64,000 nt of DNA, from the NCBI RefSeq assembly GCF_954871325.1, contig NC_088777.1, forward strand, positions 53,320,002-53,384,001, given 5' to 3'. Under the pieces are notes generated by a model. It was not told where the DNA came from. It made no database searches and saw only the letters and a list, made by a program, of their open reading frames with translations. A program made the position numbers and the translations under genes. The stretch is from Gordionus sp. m RMFG-2023 (taxonomy: Eukaryota; Nematomorpha; Gordioida; Chordodea; Parachordodidae). Below, piece by piece: positions 1 to 12,492 of this stretch (position 1 is its first letter; every line of letters begins with the position of its first letter).

Positions 1-740
1 CACCACGTAAGTCATAAATATTTCGAAGTGCGACATTGCTATAACCCCTTTTAACAGCGGATTGTAAAAATTGAGTAACTGATAGTGTTAATTTTTTTTT
101 TACCTTATCGTTATGAATAGTATCCACAAATTTTTTTTTAAAATAATATATGAAAGGAAGAAGTAAAAAATAAATAAAATTAATTAAAACTTTTATCATT
201 ATCTATTTTTTAATATAATACAATATATAATATAGATAAAATAATATTTATTTTTTTTAAACAATATTGATTTTAACTTTTATTCAGATAAAAATAACAT
301 TATTTTTTAATAGGAATCATAGCATTTTCTTTCACAAATTTTGAAGATTTGTTCATTCTTATCTTTAATCCTACGTTGATCTTTATTAATAGTGTGTATA
401 TATAAAGCGATTAGATTTATTAAAATAATTTTATTAATTTAAAATATTATTTTTATAAATTTTTTTTTAAAAAAAATAAAAACAAATATTAATACCACAT
501 CATCCCAGATTAGAATCTTTGGATGGGGATTAACACGGAATTCTCAAGAATCCCTTAAAAAAAATATAGCAAATTGAATTTAAAAAAATTTTTTACCAAA
601 AAATTCTTCTTTTATTGATTTATTTATATATATTTTTTAAACGTTTTTTTTATATATTAATCAATCATTTGAAACTAAATTATAGGTTGGTTTATATATT
701 ATATATATATATTAAACTTAAAAGTACAATTTATCATTGT
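1..740. other. AT-rich DNA, no gene seen
   Basis: Very AT-rich with poly-A and poly-T runs. No reading frame, RNA gene or clear terminal repeat was recognised. Confidence 0.5.
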
Positions 741-754
741 CCAAAATTGAGAGT

Positions 755-924
755 CCGGAAAAATATTTAGGTAAGCCTGAAAATTTTTTCTCATAGAAGG
801 AACAAAGGTTCTAAGACATATATCATGGAAATCTCCAGACTTAAGGCAATATTTTTCTAGCTAAAATATTGAGTTAGCCCGTTGGAAAAAAATCGTCTCA
901 AAAATAGTCCGTTTAACAACACTA
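755..924. mobile_element. hAT-like MITE, family A, left end missing
   Basis: The right end reads GTTTAACAACACTA, the terminus shared by the other family A copies in this window (1538, 24649, 28148, 44106, 49873). The inner part has the same order of conserved blocks, including the motif before GAGTTAGCC. The left terminus is not recognisable, so this copy looks truncated. Confidence 0.6.
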
Positions 925-1034
925 AAAATTACTATCATTTGATAAAAAATTTGTATATTTTTAGGATGTATAATTCAACGTTTTTTAAGGTATCACTTTT
1001 CAAACTGGTTTAATCTCTTTTAATTTTTTCGGAT

Positions 1035-1112
1035 TTTCTTTCTTTCTTTTTTACTTTCTTACTTTCTTTCTTTCTTTCTTTCATTCTTTCTTTCTTTCTT
1101 TCTTTCTTTCTT
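1035..1112. repeat. (CTTT)n microsatellite
   Basis: Imperfect CTTT tetranucleotide array read directly from the sequence. Confidence 0.9.
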
Positions 1113-1389
1113 CAAATTATTAAAATCAAATCACATGTGTGTCGAATAACTTACCCACAATTTCGGATATTTTTCCATTGCGATTTTGAGAATATTTGAA
1201 GAAGTGTTTTTTGGTAAAAAAAGACGGAAATAATTTCCGAGATAACACATGATTTTGAGATAATACGGAATGATTTCCGAATCACGTGAACAATTTCTAA
1301 GAATTAGATCCACCCAATGAAAAAACTAAAATGTGTCGCAATAACTTTTTTTTTAAAAAAAAAATTATTTGCTTCGATGCCAATTTTCA

Positions 1390-1449
<60 letters not shown>

Positions 1450-1450
1450 A
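1390..1450. repeat. (GAAA)n microsatellite
   Basis: About 15 GAAA units. Open frames across it code only for KERK-type repeats and are not genes. Confidence 0.95.
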
Positions 1451-1537
1451 TATTTTGAATCTCAATTTTTCCAATGGTATCAAAAGTTATTTGCTATTTG
1501 CCAAACATATATAAAAGAAATATCTATATAATAATAT

Positions 1538-1695
1538 TAGTGTTGTTAAATTAACTCAATCCAGAAATGCCCTAACCCTTGAGATTTTGGATATTATATG
1601 TAGAGACCTTTGTTCCATCCTATGACCAAAATCTTCAGGATTGCGTAATATTTTTCTGGATAAAGTATTGAGTTAGAGCCGTTTAAACAACACTA
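1538..1695. mobile_element. hAT-like MITE, family A
   Basis: 158 bp. It starts TAGTGTTGTTAAA and ends GTTTAAACAACACTA, which are inverted repeats of each other. The flanking 8 bp are AATAATAT on the left and AATAATAA on the right (7 of 8 match), as expected for an 8-bp hAT target duplication. It has no coding capacity. Confidence 0.8.
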
Positions 1696-1699
1696 AATA

Positions 1700-2490
1700 A
1701 TAATATACCGCTTTGTAAAATATTGGTTTTTTATTACATTATTTACTTTTTGATAATCTATTTCTATATCAATATAATTATTAGTCAAATTATTTCCGTA
1801 AAAATTGGTAAGCATTATGACATTTATCATTTTATAGCTGGACAAGTGCTATTTTTAAAATATATAATAAATTATAGATGAATTTTGTTTTGGCGGAAAG
1901 CCCTGTCCTTCAGTTTCACTCATACTCATTTGATTTTAAAACGTTTTCAAAAGGGTTTATTTATATATATATATATTTATAGAAATAAATTAATAATAAT
2001 GATTTTTTTTTACCTATTAATTTTTAATTTATGCTTAATCTAAATTTAACAACCAAAATTTTATTAATAATTAATCTAATAAATTAATTATTATATTTAT
2101 ATTATATATATACATATACACAGTATATATTATATATACTATTAATAACAAATAAAATATTTTTTGGCAATTTGACGAATATAAATAAATTATTTAAAGG
2201 GAATAAATTTTTTTTTTTTTGCTAAAATTGTGCCATTTACAGAGTGGGAATAGAATATAAAATACTTTGAGTTATCATGTTATGTTGGTGCGCCGAGTAG
2301 AGTTCGTAAAAATTTCCAGGGATCATAGGGGTCACAACAATTTTAGGGATTCAGGTCTGCTTCAGATTTATGGAAAATCCCATGATGGATCCTTTGTTTT
2401 CTGATAAGTTTTTATTTTCCAGTTTTTATAAATTTTCTCCTCCTACCTATATATTTTTCTTACTTTAAATATATATATATTATTGTGTGC
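1700..2490. other. AT-rich DNA, no gene seen
   Basis: Low-complexity AT DNA with one less AT-rich patch at about 2,280-2,400. Nothing recognised. Confidence 0.5.
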
Positions 2491-2494
2491 GTCT

Positions 2495-2890
2495 CAGGAG
2501 TGTTGTGATATTCAAATGAATTCCCTTTATACAAAAAATGTCTTATGCCAATTAGAAGAATTATTACGACATTATTCGGGAATGTTGGTTAATTTCATAT
2601 TATAGACTATGTAACTGACGATATTTCTAAGTTGTTAATCTTAAGAAAATTTTATATAGATATTGTTTATATAATTTTCACTTCTTTATTTTTGTAAAAA
2701 AAAATTTTTGGTTATTTTTATTTTTTTATTTTTTAACTTTAATTTTTTTTATAATGTTATTTAATATATTTTTACTTTTTTATTATTTTTTATTTATTGG
2801 AGATGAATAAAGGAAAACTTAAATTATTGTTATTAAGATTTTTGTTTCAATCTTCATACTCAACCCTTCATTATTCAATTTATCATCTTT
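2495..2890. repeat. Dispersed repeat R1, copy 1
   Basis: Matches about 62,645-63,020 in the same orientation. Shared blocks include GTGTTGTGATATTC, CATATTATAGACTATGTAA and a run of T-rich sequence before GAATAAAGGAAA. The divergence suggests an old, non-coding mobile repeat. Its ends were not resolved. Confidence 0.65.
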
Positions 2891-2899
2891 TTTATTTTT

Positions 2900-4433
2900 A
2901 TTCAAACTATGCATTCATTTTACACCCAGTTTTTAATTGTGATTGAGTTGATGATTGGATGTTCTAATTTTATTTTTGTCTGTAGTATATTTTTTTTTAC
3001 ATACATTTATTTTATAATTAAAATTTGAATAATTATTTAAAGTTCTATAATAAAGTTTTTAATTTAAATTTAAATAATGTGAATCAGACGATAGTTAATG
3101 ATGCAATTTATAATTTTTGGTGTAATTGTTAAACAGACGATTGTTTTTATGCAATTTATAATTTTTGTAATCAGACGATTATTATTATTGCAATCTATAA
3201 TTTTGTATAAATAGACATTTTTTTTTGTAATATGATAATATTTTCAGTTTTTTAAAAAAAAAATTATTTTTATTTTTCGGAAAAGAAAGAAAGAAAGAAA
3301 GAAAAGAAAGAAAGCAAATAAATAAATTTTGTAAATTAAAATTAAAAATTTTTACGAGGAAATCCAAAATAACACAAATTTATGTCAGATTATAAAGAAA
3401 ATAAAGAAAATTAAAGATCGAAAAAAATCCCATTAAGTAAAGTGCATCATTATTCAATTAAAACGAAGTAATGTAATATATAAATAACAGTGAAATATAT
3501 ATTTATGATAAGTTTAATAATAATGATATGGCTGGTCTCTTGTTATTGAAGCGTATGTTTTTCTTTTTTTTACAAAAAATAAAGAAAGAAAGAAAGAAAG
3601 TAAGAAAAATAATAAATAGATTTTACTGATTAAATTTATTATTATTAATTATAACGTTTTCTTGTTTACAAAAATTTACAATTTAAAAAATACAAATTCA
3701 GATAAAATAATTGAAGAGTGACAAAGAAATAAAAAAAAAATCTCGTTCTTAAAATTCTTCCGAAATTAGTAGCGGCTTAAAATGTTGACGGGATCGTAGG
3801 CGTAGCCTAAGCGGCGAGAGAAACGGATCCAGCGGCTCCGCCTCCCCGTAAAGTTTTTGCGCAAATGAAAAAAGAAAAATTAATATACTCATTTCCCTCC
3901 GCCATCTTCCCTATCGCATAAAAAAATGATTATAAAAAAACGAACTATAAAATGGATACCAACTATTATGAATATTGATTACACCCCACGAGGTACTTCC
4001 CTCACCCCCTAAGATTTTAATGACGTAATTCCCTTCACCCACCACATCCCTTCCATGTGCATTGGCTGCGCCCATATTTTGGGATTAATTAGGGAATAAA
4101 TGTTTATAAGAAATAGTTTAGGTGAAAGTTAATTTTAATTAAATAATATAATTAGCCGACTCTCACCTAGAATACAAATTATTGGCATTAACACAATCAT
4201 CAACAAATAACGTTTTCGCGCAATTATAATAGTTATAATTATAATTAAGATAAAGAGAATTGAAAGTTAAAAAAAAATTCCCAAAAGAATTTCCATGTTC
4301 GATAATTAAAAACGGCGACATTTTTGCCAGTGAGATTTTAATTAAGAATATTATTCAATTAATCTTTGTTTTTTGCGAACTCTATTTTTTTTTAGTGTGG
4401 CTTCTTCCTTTTGGTTAATTGAAATATTTAGTT

Positions 4434-4475
<42 letters not shown>

Positions 4476-4600
4476 TATATATAATAAAATATATTTATAT
4501 TATTTATATGTAATTATAAATTTCGAATTTATAAAAAGCAAATAAATAATCAAATAATTCCGATAATTGACTTTTTTTTTGTAAAGTTAAAATATAAGTT
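2900..4600. other. AT-rich intergenic DNA with a small GC-rich patch
   Basis: Contains short GAAA arrays near 3,283-3,315 and 3,582-3,600 and an (AT)n run at 4,436-4,470. A GC-rich patch at about 3,770-3,850 holds the palindrome TAGGCGTAGCCTA. No coding region was recognised. Confidence 0.5.
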
Positions 4601-4609
4601 TTAACTTTT

Positions 4610-4725
4610 TAGCCAGGAAAATATTCCCTGAGTGTCGAGATTTTGCCAACAGATGTTCGATCCTGTGTGCCATCAATGAGAAAAATCTTCAGGAGGCTTG
4701 CATATGATTTTTCTGGATAAAAAGG
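4610..4725. mobile_element. Family A MITE fragment
   Basis: Inner blocks (GGAAAATATT, AAAATCTTCAGG, TTTTTCTGGATAAA) match family A, but both TAGTGTTG termini are absent. This is an internal remnant. Confidence 0.5.
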
Positions 4726-4749
4726 GGACAAGACGTGAGTCGGATCTAG

Positions 4750-5927
4750 AGAATAATCGGGAGAATTAATTATACTGGGATATATCTTCCTTATTTTTGG
4801 TACTGAGCTAAAATACTGTTTAAGTGATTATATTTTTTCTTAATCGTCTAATTACAATGTTGTAAAACGAAAATGTGACAATATTTTACCTTTACTCGAC
4901 TGGGGAGATTTAGATCTTCTTCAGAGGATATACTACGACATAAATTTTAGGAAGCTCCTGTTACACGTCTGTGATAAATATTCCTCAAAACAGAGAGAAG
5001 AAATGAGCTCCTTACCTCCAACAAGATTAAAACTCCTAATTAATCTCTGTACCCCTTGAATGAAATACTGCATCTATCTTAGGGGGGAAATGAATTTGTT
5101 GTTAGCACAACGATAAATAATTCTAATTTCTTTCGGTGTATAAAATGAAAGCATACCACTTCATTTCGTTATTCAAAGATAAATTTGAAGGAGGATATTA
5201 GAGATTAGAGATCGAACTCATATTAGACCTAACCCGTCAAAAAAAATTTGCGCGGTTGTAAAAAAAACATTTTAGCGTTTGTGGCCCAACGTACCCCGGA
5301 GAAAAATCGTATATTTGAATCTCCAAACTTGATTTATATGTTACACGAATCTATTTGATATGTAAATATAGATTTTGAATTTTTTTTTTAAACCCTCAGT
5401 TTAACAATATAAAGTTACGCACTACCTTATTCTACGTTCACTAAAATGAAGTTTAAACGTAGCTTAAACTATTTTTTGTTCATAAAATGTCTCGAATTTA
5501 AGAGACGCGTAGTGATAGCGGCAATGTGCCCGGCAATGTTGATTCAATTTTTGAGCGTGTTTATTTAAATTTAACAAATCCGACGTTACCGGAAGTGTTT
5601 ACCGTCATGTTTAAAATACCTACCCCTTATGATTTTCGTACAATTTATGCCATGAACATTTGGACTCAATAAAATTTATATTCGTTTCACCGTATGATTT
5701 GTTTAAATATAAATTATAAAATGACTCAAAAGTTAACTTCAAAAATTATCTACGAATCGAAGGAAAATGAATTTTTAACGTGCCCGCTAAATGCATTTCC
5801 GGTAAAATTTATGATTTTTTTCCCGCTCAAAATTATGATTTAAAAGTTGAAAAATAAAAAATAACACATTTGGCGATTAACGTACATTCAATAACGGATT
5901 AAATTTTCATCAATAACCTTTTTATAA
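4750..5927. other. Intergenic DNA, no gene seen
   Basis: Mixed AT-rich sequence with short open frames only. No motif, inverted-repeat end or RNA gene was recognised. Confidence 0.45.
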
Positions 5928-5935
5928 AACAAAAT

Positions 5936-6122
5936 TAGTGTTGTTAAATTAGCTAACTTTGACCATCTTTATAGTGTCTTAGTCAATCTTTTAGACTAAA
6001 AAATTAAGCTTCTAAGTCGAGCCCTCAACTTGAAGATCGATTAGAGTACTTCTGGATAAAAAAATATGGCTGCGCTTGTTTTATAGTCGAATAAAGGTAG
6101 GTTAGTTGTTTAACAACGACTA
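5936..6122. mobile_element. hAT-like MITE, family A2, perfect 8-bp target duplication
   Basis: 187 bp. It starts TAGTGTTGTTAAATTAGC and ends in TTTAACAACGACTA. It is flanked on both sides by AACAAAAT (5928-5935 and 6123-6130), an exact 8-bp duplication typical of hAT. The interior differs from family A but resembles the copy at 42,343. Confidence 0.85.
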
Positions 6123-6589
6123 AACAAAATACACAGCTAAAATAAATAAAAATAATTGAATTATTCTTTTATATATAGAATTATTAGTAAATTGTAAAAA
6201 TGAAGATAAGAAATTTAAAAAAAAAAAAATTCCCTCTAAAAAACGCCATCTAGCGGATATTAGTTTATACGTTTTTAATAAACATTTTTTTTGACAAATT
6301 TAGTTATGGAAATATATTTTCGATATTTAAATTTTGAAATTAATTAGATGCAACACTTTCGTATAATATATCCTTTTCATTAAAACTGGAATAAGACACA
6401 TACCTTTAATCTTCTCGTCAACATTTTAAATTGCATTTCAAATCAATACTTAATACATACTAATAATTAAATTTTATTTAATAAAAAATTTACCCTTCCA
6501 AAAGATGAGCTTGGAAAAATATTCTTGGGAAACACCAATTTAAAAAAAAAATTTTTTAATAATTCTTTAAGAATATTTTCTTTCATCTT

Positions 6590-7250
6590 GAAATTTTGAA
6601 ATAAAAAGAAATTTTTTTTCTAATTTTGTATATAATGGACTGATGGATAGAGATATGAACGGTTTTGGTAAAACACCACATACCAGTAGTACATGAGCAA
6701 ATGGAATTTTTTATCATTTCTACAATTTTAGGAAATAATATTTCCTTAAGCACCTCAGTAACTTTGGATAAGTTGCGGCTAACTGTTGTAGCACAAGGGA
6801 CGATCTTATTAATAACATCCAATTTACCATATGTTGCCCCTAAGTCGGCAAATCTTTGTAAAATATTTATAAATCCAGGTCCTTGAACTGCTTGAAATGG
6901 CCTAAAAAAAAGATAAAAGAATAATTTATTAAATTAAAATACATAATGTCTCTAGCGCAATATTCTACAAAATTCGCTATTAGACCAGATTTTATCGTTT
7001 TGTTTAATTGAGAATTGTCTTTTTCAAAATATCCAGTTATTTTTTTATTATCTATCAAATCTTCAAAATTTGCAGATGAACAATGATGCCGAAGGAAGAT
7101 TTGCTATTATATTTAAAGATGGACTCGCAATCATTGCAGCAAATCCCATCTAGCTTTTTGTCATTTTCATCAAAAATAATTTTAAATTGTTTCCACATTG
7201 ACAATTTAAGTTTATTATTATTATCTTCATTGTTTTTATGCTAGAAAGCA
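6590..7250 (-). pseudogene. hAT transposase, N-terminal half
   Basis: A BED-type zinc finger is visible (MWKQFKIIFDEN, then CCNDCESIFKYN at about 7,140-7,100). It is followed by a segment like FVEYCARDI, a short GT-AG intron (about 6,904-6,950), and then PFQAVQGPGF and ATTVSRNL. The same blocks appear in order in the better-kept hAT at 31.5 kb. The frame is disturbed near 7,080, and the piece stops before the catalytic TTDxWT motif. It is a DNA-transposon remnant, not a host gene. Confidence 0.7.
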
Positions 7251-8060
7251 TATCTGGATTAAATAATAATTTAATTAATAATGTTTTGAAAAGAATTGGG
7301 AAGCCCTTTCTCAAATCATGAATCTGATCTGGTAGAAGAACTATTAGCATTTCTTTCAAAATTTAAAGAAACTGTCGAATTTCTTTCAGTACTAAAAGGG
7401 CCTACTTTAAACTTGGCGTTACTTTTTAGAAGTGAAATTGAAACACATTTAATAGTAAATGATAGTGATAGTTCTGAAATTATTTCACTTAAGGAAAATA
7501 TGCTAAAAAAACTTGCGTTACGATTTCCGGTTTGCAATCTGCAAGTAATATTATATAAGTATATTCTTTTATTTTTTATTTAAAAATATCTAGGTATTGG
7601 CTTCTCTTTTAGATACAAGATTTTAAAAATTGACAATTGTGTCAAAGTATTTAATAGAGCAAAATTGCTCTGCTTCAGAATTTATAATAAAACATCTTAA
7701 ACTTATAGAAAATGATGATAATCAGGTAATAAATATAGCTAATGAGGATGAAGATGAATTATTAAATTCAAGTTATTTGACAAAATTGGCAAATAAACAT
7801 TCAACAAATATAAATTATGATTCAAAGTTAGATGACTTAGAACAAGAATGCCACAATTTTTTTGGAAAACGACATTCACAAGATATGGACGTTCTAAATT
7901 TTTGGAGAGAAAAAAAGAGTGAACTTTCCAATCTTTCCAAGCTCGCCAAAAAAATTTTTGCATTCCGGCGACTAGCACACCTAGTGAAAGAGTTTTCTCT
8001 GCCTCTGGATTGACGTTAAATTCAAGGAGATATCATCATTATGTCCAAAAAAATTTTAAA
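7215..8060 (+). pseudogene. hAT transposase, C-terminal half
   Basis: Reads FLSKFKETVEFLS and LLDTRF, then the hAT dimerisation region (LNFWREKKSELSNLSKLAKK, then STPSERVFSASG, NSRR). The frame changes at least twice, before 7,630 and near 7,960. It matches the order of the hAT C-terminus at 33.4-33.7 kb. It lies back to back with the N-terminal half on the other strand. Confidence 0.75.
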
Positions 8061-8744
8061 TAAAATAATTTTTATACATGATAATTAAATTTAGGAAATC
8101 GATTTTGGATACAATAAGTTTTATATTAAATGAACATTAAAAAAATATGCCGAGATATCTGTAGAAATAGCGTATATTTATTTGTTTTAAATTAATAAGC
8201 AATTAAAAAAGTTTATCTCGGCGGCTAAAATCGGCGAGCCGCTGGCCATTTATTAGAATTTTTAAAAATGGCGCCGACCGCTGATATTTCGTCGGCGCAC
8301 AGTTCTAAGTTTATATGAACATTTATAAATATATAATAACTATATATAGGCATATCCCTTTTTTTTTTAATTAAAATTAGCAGTTGGCCAGTCAAGAATG
8401 ACGGGTTAACTAAAAAAAAAACTTTAATTTATAAAAATAATGCGTTAAAATAATTTTATTCAAAATTTTTATTATTGAAAAAAATTATCCTAGTAAAATA
8501 ATAAAGATGAATTTTAATAAAAAAAACCTATTAAATATCATTCAAGTGTCTAAATGGGAATTGAGCGGCTCATTAAATTCCATCATCTTGTTAACCTATT
8601 CCTTACAGGATGTTCTAAATAAAGTAAATTAATCGACATACTTTCTGCATTCACATATTTTACGATTCCCTTGGATTGGTTTCAAATCCAAAAGACGGAC
8701 AATGCCCTAAACGCATATAGCCATTTCTTATGATAGTCTGCACA

Positions 8745-9060
8745 GATCGCGACATTTTCATTATTCGACTCGCAGATCATGTGATTTCTTACTGCGTCAT
8801 GGCCATTTTTTTAAAAAATATGGCCCGCTATTATTCTTATTCTTTTTTAATTCAAGCGCGTAATTATTTTATAACTATGGCTACCTCCTTCGAACCCAAC
8901 GTAACATTTTTATTATTCGACGCGCAGATCACGTGATTTCTTACTGCATATGATTTTGGCCATTTTTAAAAAAAATTAAATATGGCCATATATTCGCCCT
9001 TTTTCTTATTCTTTTCTAATTCAATCGCGCAATGATTTTATTACAATGGCTACCTCATTC
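8745..9060. repeat. Tandem duplication upstream of a decayed coding region
   Basis: Two copies, offset about 150-170 bp, of a segment with ATTATTCGAC(T/G)CGCAGATCA(T/C)GTGATTTC, ending in ATGGCTACCTC(C/A)TTCGAAC. The first start codon (8,877) leads into a short frame and the second (9,046) into the longer one. It looks like a duplicated 5' region and first codons. Confidence 0.7.
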
Positions 9061-9528
9061 GAACACATTGTCGCTCCCGTATCATCAGACACAGGCAATG
9101 TTATTCAATCATCCAACATGCCTTTAAATCAGCACAAATTCCGTCCATATTTGAACCCCAGGATCTTTTCAGATTTGATAGTAAACGACCAGACGGCATC
9201 ACTCAAATTCCGTGGAGGAGAGGCCAATTATTGGTATGGGACTTTTATTGTATTGATCCCCTTGTCCCATCTAACCAGGCACTCAACATCATTGACCAGA
9301 AGGAATGAAATACACAGAAATTACTAATGACCATTGTTTCATTTCAATTATTTCAAACTTGCCACCTTGGGCAAATTTGCCTTAGCTTTTTTCAAAAATT
9401 TAGTATCTCAAATCAGCAAACACTCGGAAGAACCTCGAGAGGAGTTTTTTCTTCGACAAAGGGTCGCCATAGCAATCCTTAAAGCCAATTACATCAATGG
9501 CAGTCTAATAGCCAAAGAGCTATCCTAA
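9046..9528 (+). pseudogene. Decayed retroelement-type C-terminal nuclease-like domain
   Basis: Begins MATSFEHIVAPVSSDTG. Around 9,172-9,270 another frame reads RPDGITQIPW followed by LLVWDFYCIDPL. I recall this spacing, RPDGxTxIPW then LxWDxTCxDT, from the PD-(D/E)XK-like tail of many invertebrate reverse-transcriptase proteins. The end (EEFFLRQRVAIAILKANY) also fits that family. The coding similarity is split over more than one frame, so the copy is broken. Family assignment is from memory and only moderately sure. Confidence 0.45.
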
Positions 9529-9529
9529 A

Positions 9530-10345
9530 TCCTTTTTTTTCCTCGCATTATACCATCCCCGTTCTTCATTGATATTTTTAAAAATTTTTAATTCATATTC
9601 CTTTTGTCGCATTTTAATATAGACCCTATTTATACGTTCATATATTCATTATTTGTTATCATATTTTATCATATACATTTGATTTGTAATTTAAATATAT
9701 GTGATTTGAATTTGAAAATTCATATATATTTTTTAAAGTTTTTTTATATATTTAATATAATATTACAATATGTATTAAAATAAAAAATATATATATAATT
9801 TAAAAAAAAAGATTATTAAGGTATTGTAGACCTAAAGGGGCAATTCGATTCAAGCCCGCTACGGGTCTTATTCCACCTAATTCCCATTTTGGAATTTAGG
9901 ATGATGGACTTTTCTTTCTCCTGACTTTTTTCTCAATATTTTTTTTTTAATATATTTATAATGGCCAAATTTATTTGTGTATATGAATTATAATAAATGT
10001 AAATGACTCGAGTGAAAATTTCAAATTAATTCAGAGACATGGTGATTCTTTTTCAGTATAGTTTTTCCTTTTCAATACCAATTAATTAATCAATTGACAC
10101 TAAGTTTAAAAAAAAATTATATCACCGATTAAATGCACCGCGAATTACTCATTATCATTTAATTTTAGCATTATTTATTTATAAAACATTGTCCAAAAGT
10201 TATGCCAAAATAATATTTTTTTATTTTTATATAACTATTTATTAAATGAATGTTAAAATTATAATTAACATACTATATCTATATTTCTATATAAAAATAT
10301 ATAATTAAAAGATTTTTTTTAAAAAATAAGATTTTTTTCTCTAAA
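9530..10345. other. AT-rich DNA, no gene seen
   Basis: Low-complexity AT sequence with a less AT-rich patch at 9,820-9,930. No recognisable feature. Confidence 0.5.
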
Positions 10346-10359
10346 AAAATATATAAATA

Positions 10360-10690
10360 TAAAGGGCCATCTAGCGGATATTAATTTATTCATTTTTATT
10401 AAACATTTTTTTTGCAATTTTGAGTTATAATGAAATATATTTTCGATATTTAATTAATAATAAAAAAATAATAAATTAAAAATAATTAAATGTAACACTT
10501 TCATATAATAAATAAAAAAAATTAGGCCTTCATAGGTGATAAAAGTAATATAAACATTTTTTAAATTTATATAATAACTAAATTACGGCATTTTCCATAT
10601 TTTTTTTTAAACTAGCAGATAGCCAGTCAAGAATGACGGGTGAATCATAAAAACTTTTTAATTTATTTTCTAAGTAAAATAATTAAATTT
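10360..10690. mobile_element. Deletion derivative of the 6.2-8.4 kb hAT element
   Basis: The left part (GCCATCTAGCGGATATTAAT, then ATATTTTCGATATTTAA and AACACTTTC) matches 6,245-6,380. The right part (GCCAGTCAAGAATGACGGGT) matches 8,380-8,410 in the same orientation. The coding middle is missing, the usual form of a non-autonomous copy. Confidence 0.7.
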
Positions 10691-10722
10691 TTTACGCAAA
10701 TGTCAATCAATTCCTTAGAAAT

Positions 10723-10889
10723 CTTGAATTCATTAGTAGCGCAGGCACGATTTAACAGCTGACATTTTTTTCTTTATTAAAATCATTATTTCTTAGATCA
10801 TTATTTATGATTAATAAATATAAAATTAATTTGTAAAAAATGATCAGCTGATAAATCACGTTCGCAGTAGCGCCACCATAAATTCAAGG
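10723..10889. mobile_element. MITE, family C (CAGCTG inverted-repeat type)
   Basis: Left arm CTTGAATTC...AGTAGCGC...GATTTAACAGCTGA. The right arm is its inverse: CAGCTGATAAATC...AGTAGCGC...AAATTCAAGG. A second copy lies at 18,446-18,632. It has no coding capacity. Confidence 0.65.
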
Positions 10890-10899
10890 TAAAGATCGA

Positions 10900-12480
10900 A
10901 AAGATTGAAGATTTTTTTTTTTGAGAATTGCTCAATCAAGCACGATTTTTGATCAAATTTAAAATTCCAGACTTTCTTTATAAATAAGTCTGTCGCCATA
11001 GTTTTTGCATAAATATTTTAAAAAATCAATCTTTGATGATTAATCGTAAAGGTTAAATCTTCAATTTAGTCGATGATAGAAGATTTTTGATCAAAATTCG
11101 TTAAATTTTGTTCTGACTAAAAAATTAATGTTTCAAAAAATTAATATATGTGCAATTTTGTTTTCAACTTTAAAACATTATTCTGGGCGCGTTTTTTAAA
11201 ATATCTATTCTACAGAAAATATATTCCAGCATGCTTAGAATTCCTATCTTATAAATTGTAAAAATATATTACAGTTAATTTTTGACTCATTTAAATAAAA
11301 TGTTGTCCATAAATCATATTCTAAATCTAACGAGGGAACGAGGTTATTACGGTATCTCGTCCTATAAATCCCGCCAATGGAATACGCTGAAAATAATAGA
11401 GCTCTTAATGTGCGCGAAATTGCAGATTACATTTGCCTCAAAACTAATATGGGGGAAAATCATGGATGTGCTCACATTTTAACTTTGGGATCAAAGATTC
11501 CAACCGAACCTATTATAATGAATCGGTTATTATTCACCAAATCAAACCTAATCTTTTGTTGAGCATAAATAAAAATATTATTTTGACTTGTAAAGCTCAT
11601 TCCAGCCAAAAATAAGAATCTGAAGACCCCAAAAATTTTAGCTTTCAACTTCCCAAATGGGTTAACTTGACTTGAGGCTATATATATAACTTAAGTAATT
11701 TATTACATTTTTGTATTTCAAATCTTTTTTTGAATCTTTATTTATAAATATGTACACATGATTGGCAAGATTTTATTTAAGAAAAAAATTATTCGAATGC
11801 AATTAATGTTGTGTATATTTTATAATTATAAAATGGAAATAATAGGTAATAAAAAGTATAATACATTTTCGATAAAATATCACGTGATTTGTGGAAGGCT
11901 TATATATTTATTATTTACAAGTAAATTACTATGGGGGGCGGATTATTACACCAGCGATGAAAAAAACAAAACGTTTATTTCGCGAAATTATCATATTTTT
12001 CGCGGAATTCTATATTTATTTCTTTCGTTATTCTTTACTCACAAATTATTACACAAAGTAAGTATTTTTCAATATACTATATAATAAAATATATTTTTTT
12101 TAAAAAAAATTAAATGATTTTTAACGAATATGGCATTTAAAAGGAGATTGCTTTAAAAAATAAAATAAATTAATACTTGAAAAGTAATTATATTATATTT
12201 TTTTTAAAAAAATAAATGGAATTATAAGTAAAAAATATAAATTGTTATTTCGCTTATATTAAATATATATTCTTTTTTAAAAAAAAGTAAGATAATAGGT
12301 AATATAAAATATATGTTATTCAAATAATATTTTTGAGCATTTGTTAGGAGGGAAAATATTGTATATTTTTTTTTCTTTATTATTTATAAAAATATTAATT
12401 TTTGAAAATCTTTGAAAATAAAAAAAAAATGATAAAAATATTAATTTATTAGAAAAAAATTATATATATATTCAATTTTA
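10900..12480. other. AT-rich DNA with short unassigned frames
   Basis: Open frames at 11,282-11,482, 11,377-11,562 and 11,758-12,084 encode short peptides I do not recognise. The segment 11,330-11,520 is less AT-rich than its surroundings and may be a transposon scrap. Nothing firmer can be said. Confidence 0.4.
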
Positions 12481-12492
12481 TATAAAATTTAT

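Larger units (their letters stand above)
6238..8440. mobile_element. hAT transposon with its two halves head to head
   Basis: The left edge carries GCCATCTAGCGGATATTA and the right edge GCCAGTCAAGAATGACGGGT. Both edges recur in the short element at 10,370-10,690, which supports this as one unit. Inside, the transposase N-terminal half reads on the minus strand (about 7,250 to 6,590) and the C-terminal half on the plus strand (about 7,215 to 8,060). The middle part of the transposase is absent. Either one half was inverted or two copies fused. Exact termini and target duplication were not resolved. Confidence 0.65.

Noticed and set aside
1317-1531. Frames coding for KERKKERK repeats
   Set aside because: They are translations of the GAAA microsatellite.
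4640-4680. TTCGATCCTG as a tRNA B-box
   Set aside because: No A-box or cloverleaf around it; it belongs to a MITE fragment.
11758-12084. 108-codon frame as a gene
   Set aside because: Very AT-rich, no recognisable motif, and composition fits chance in this DNA.
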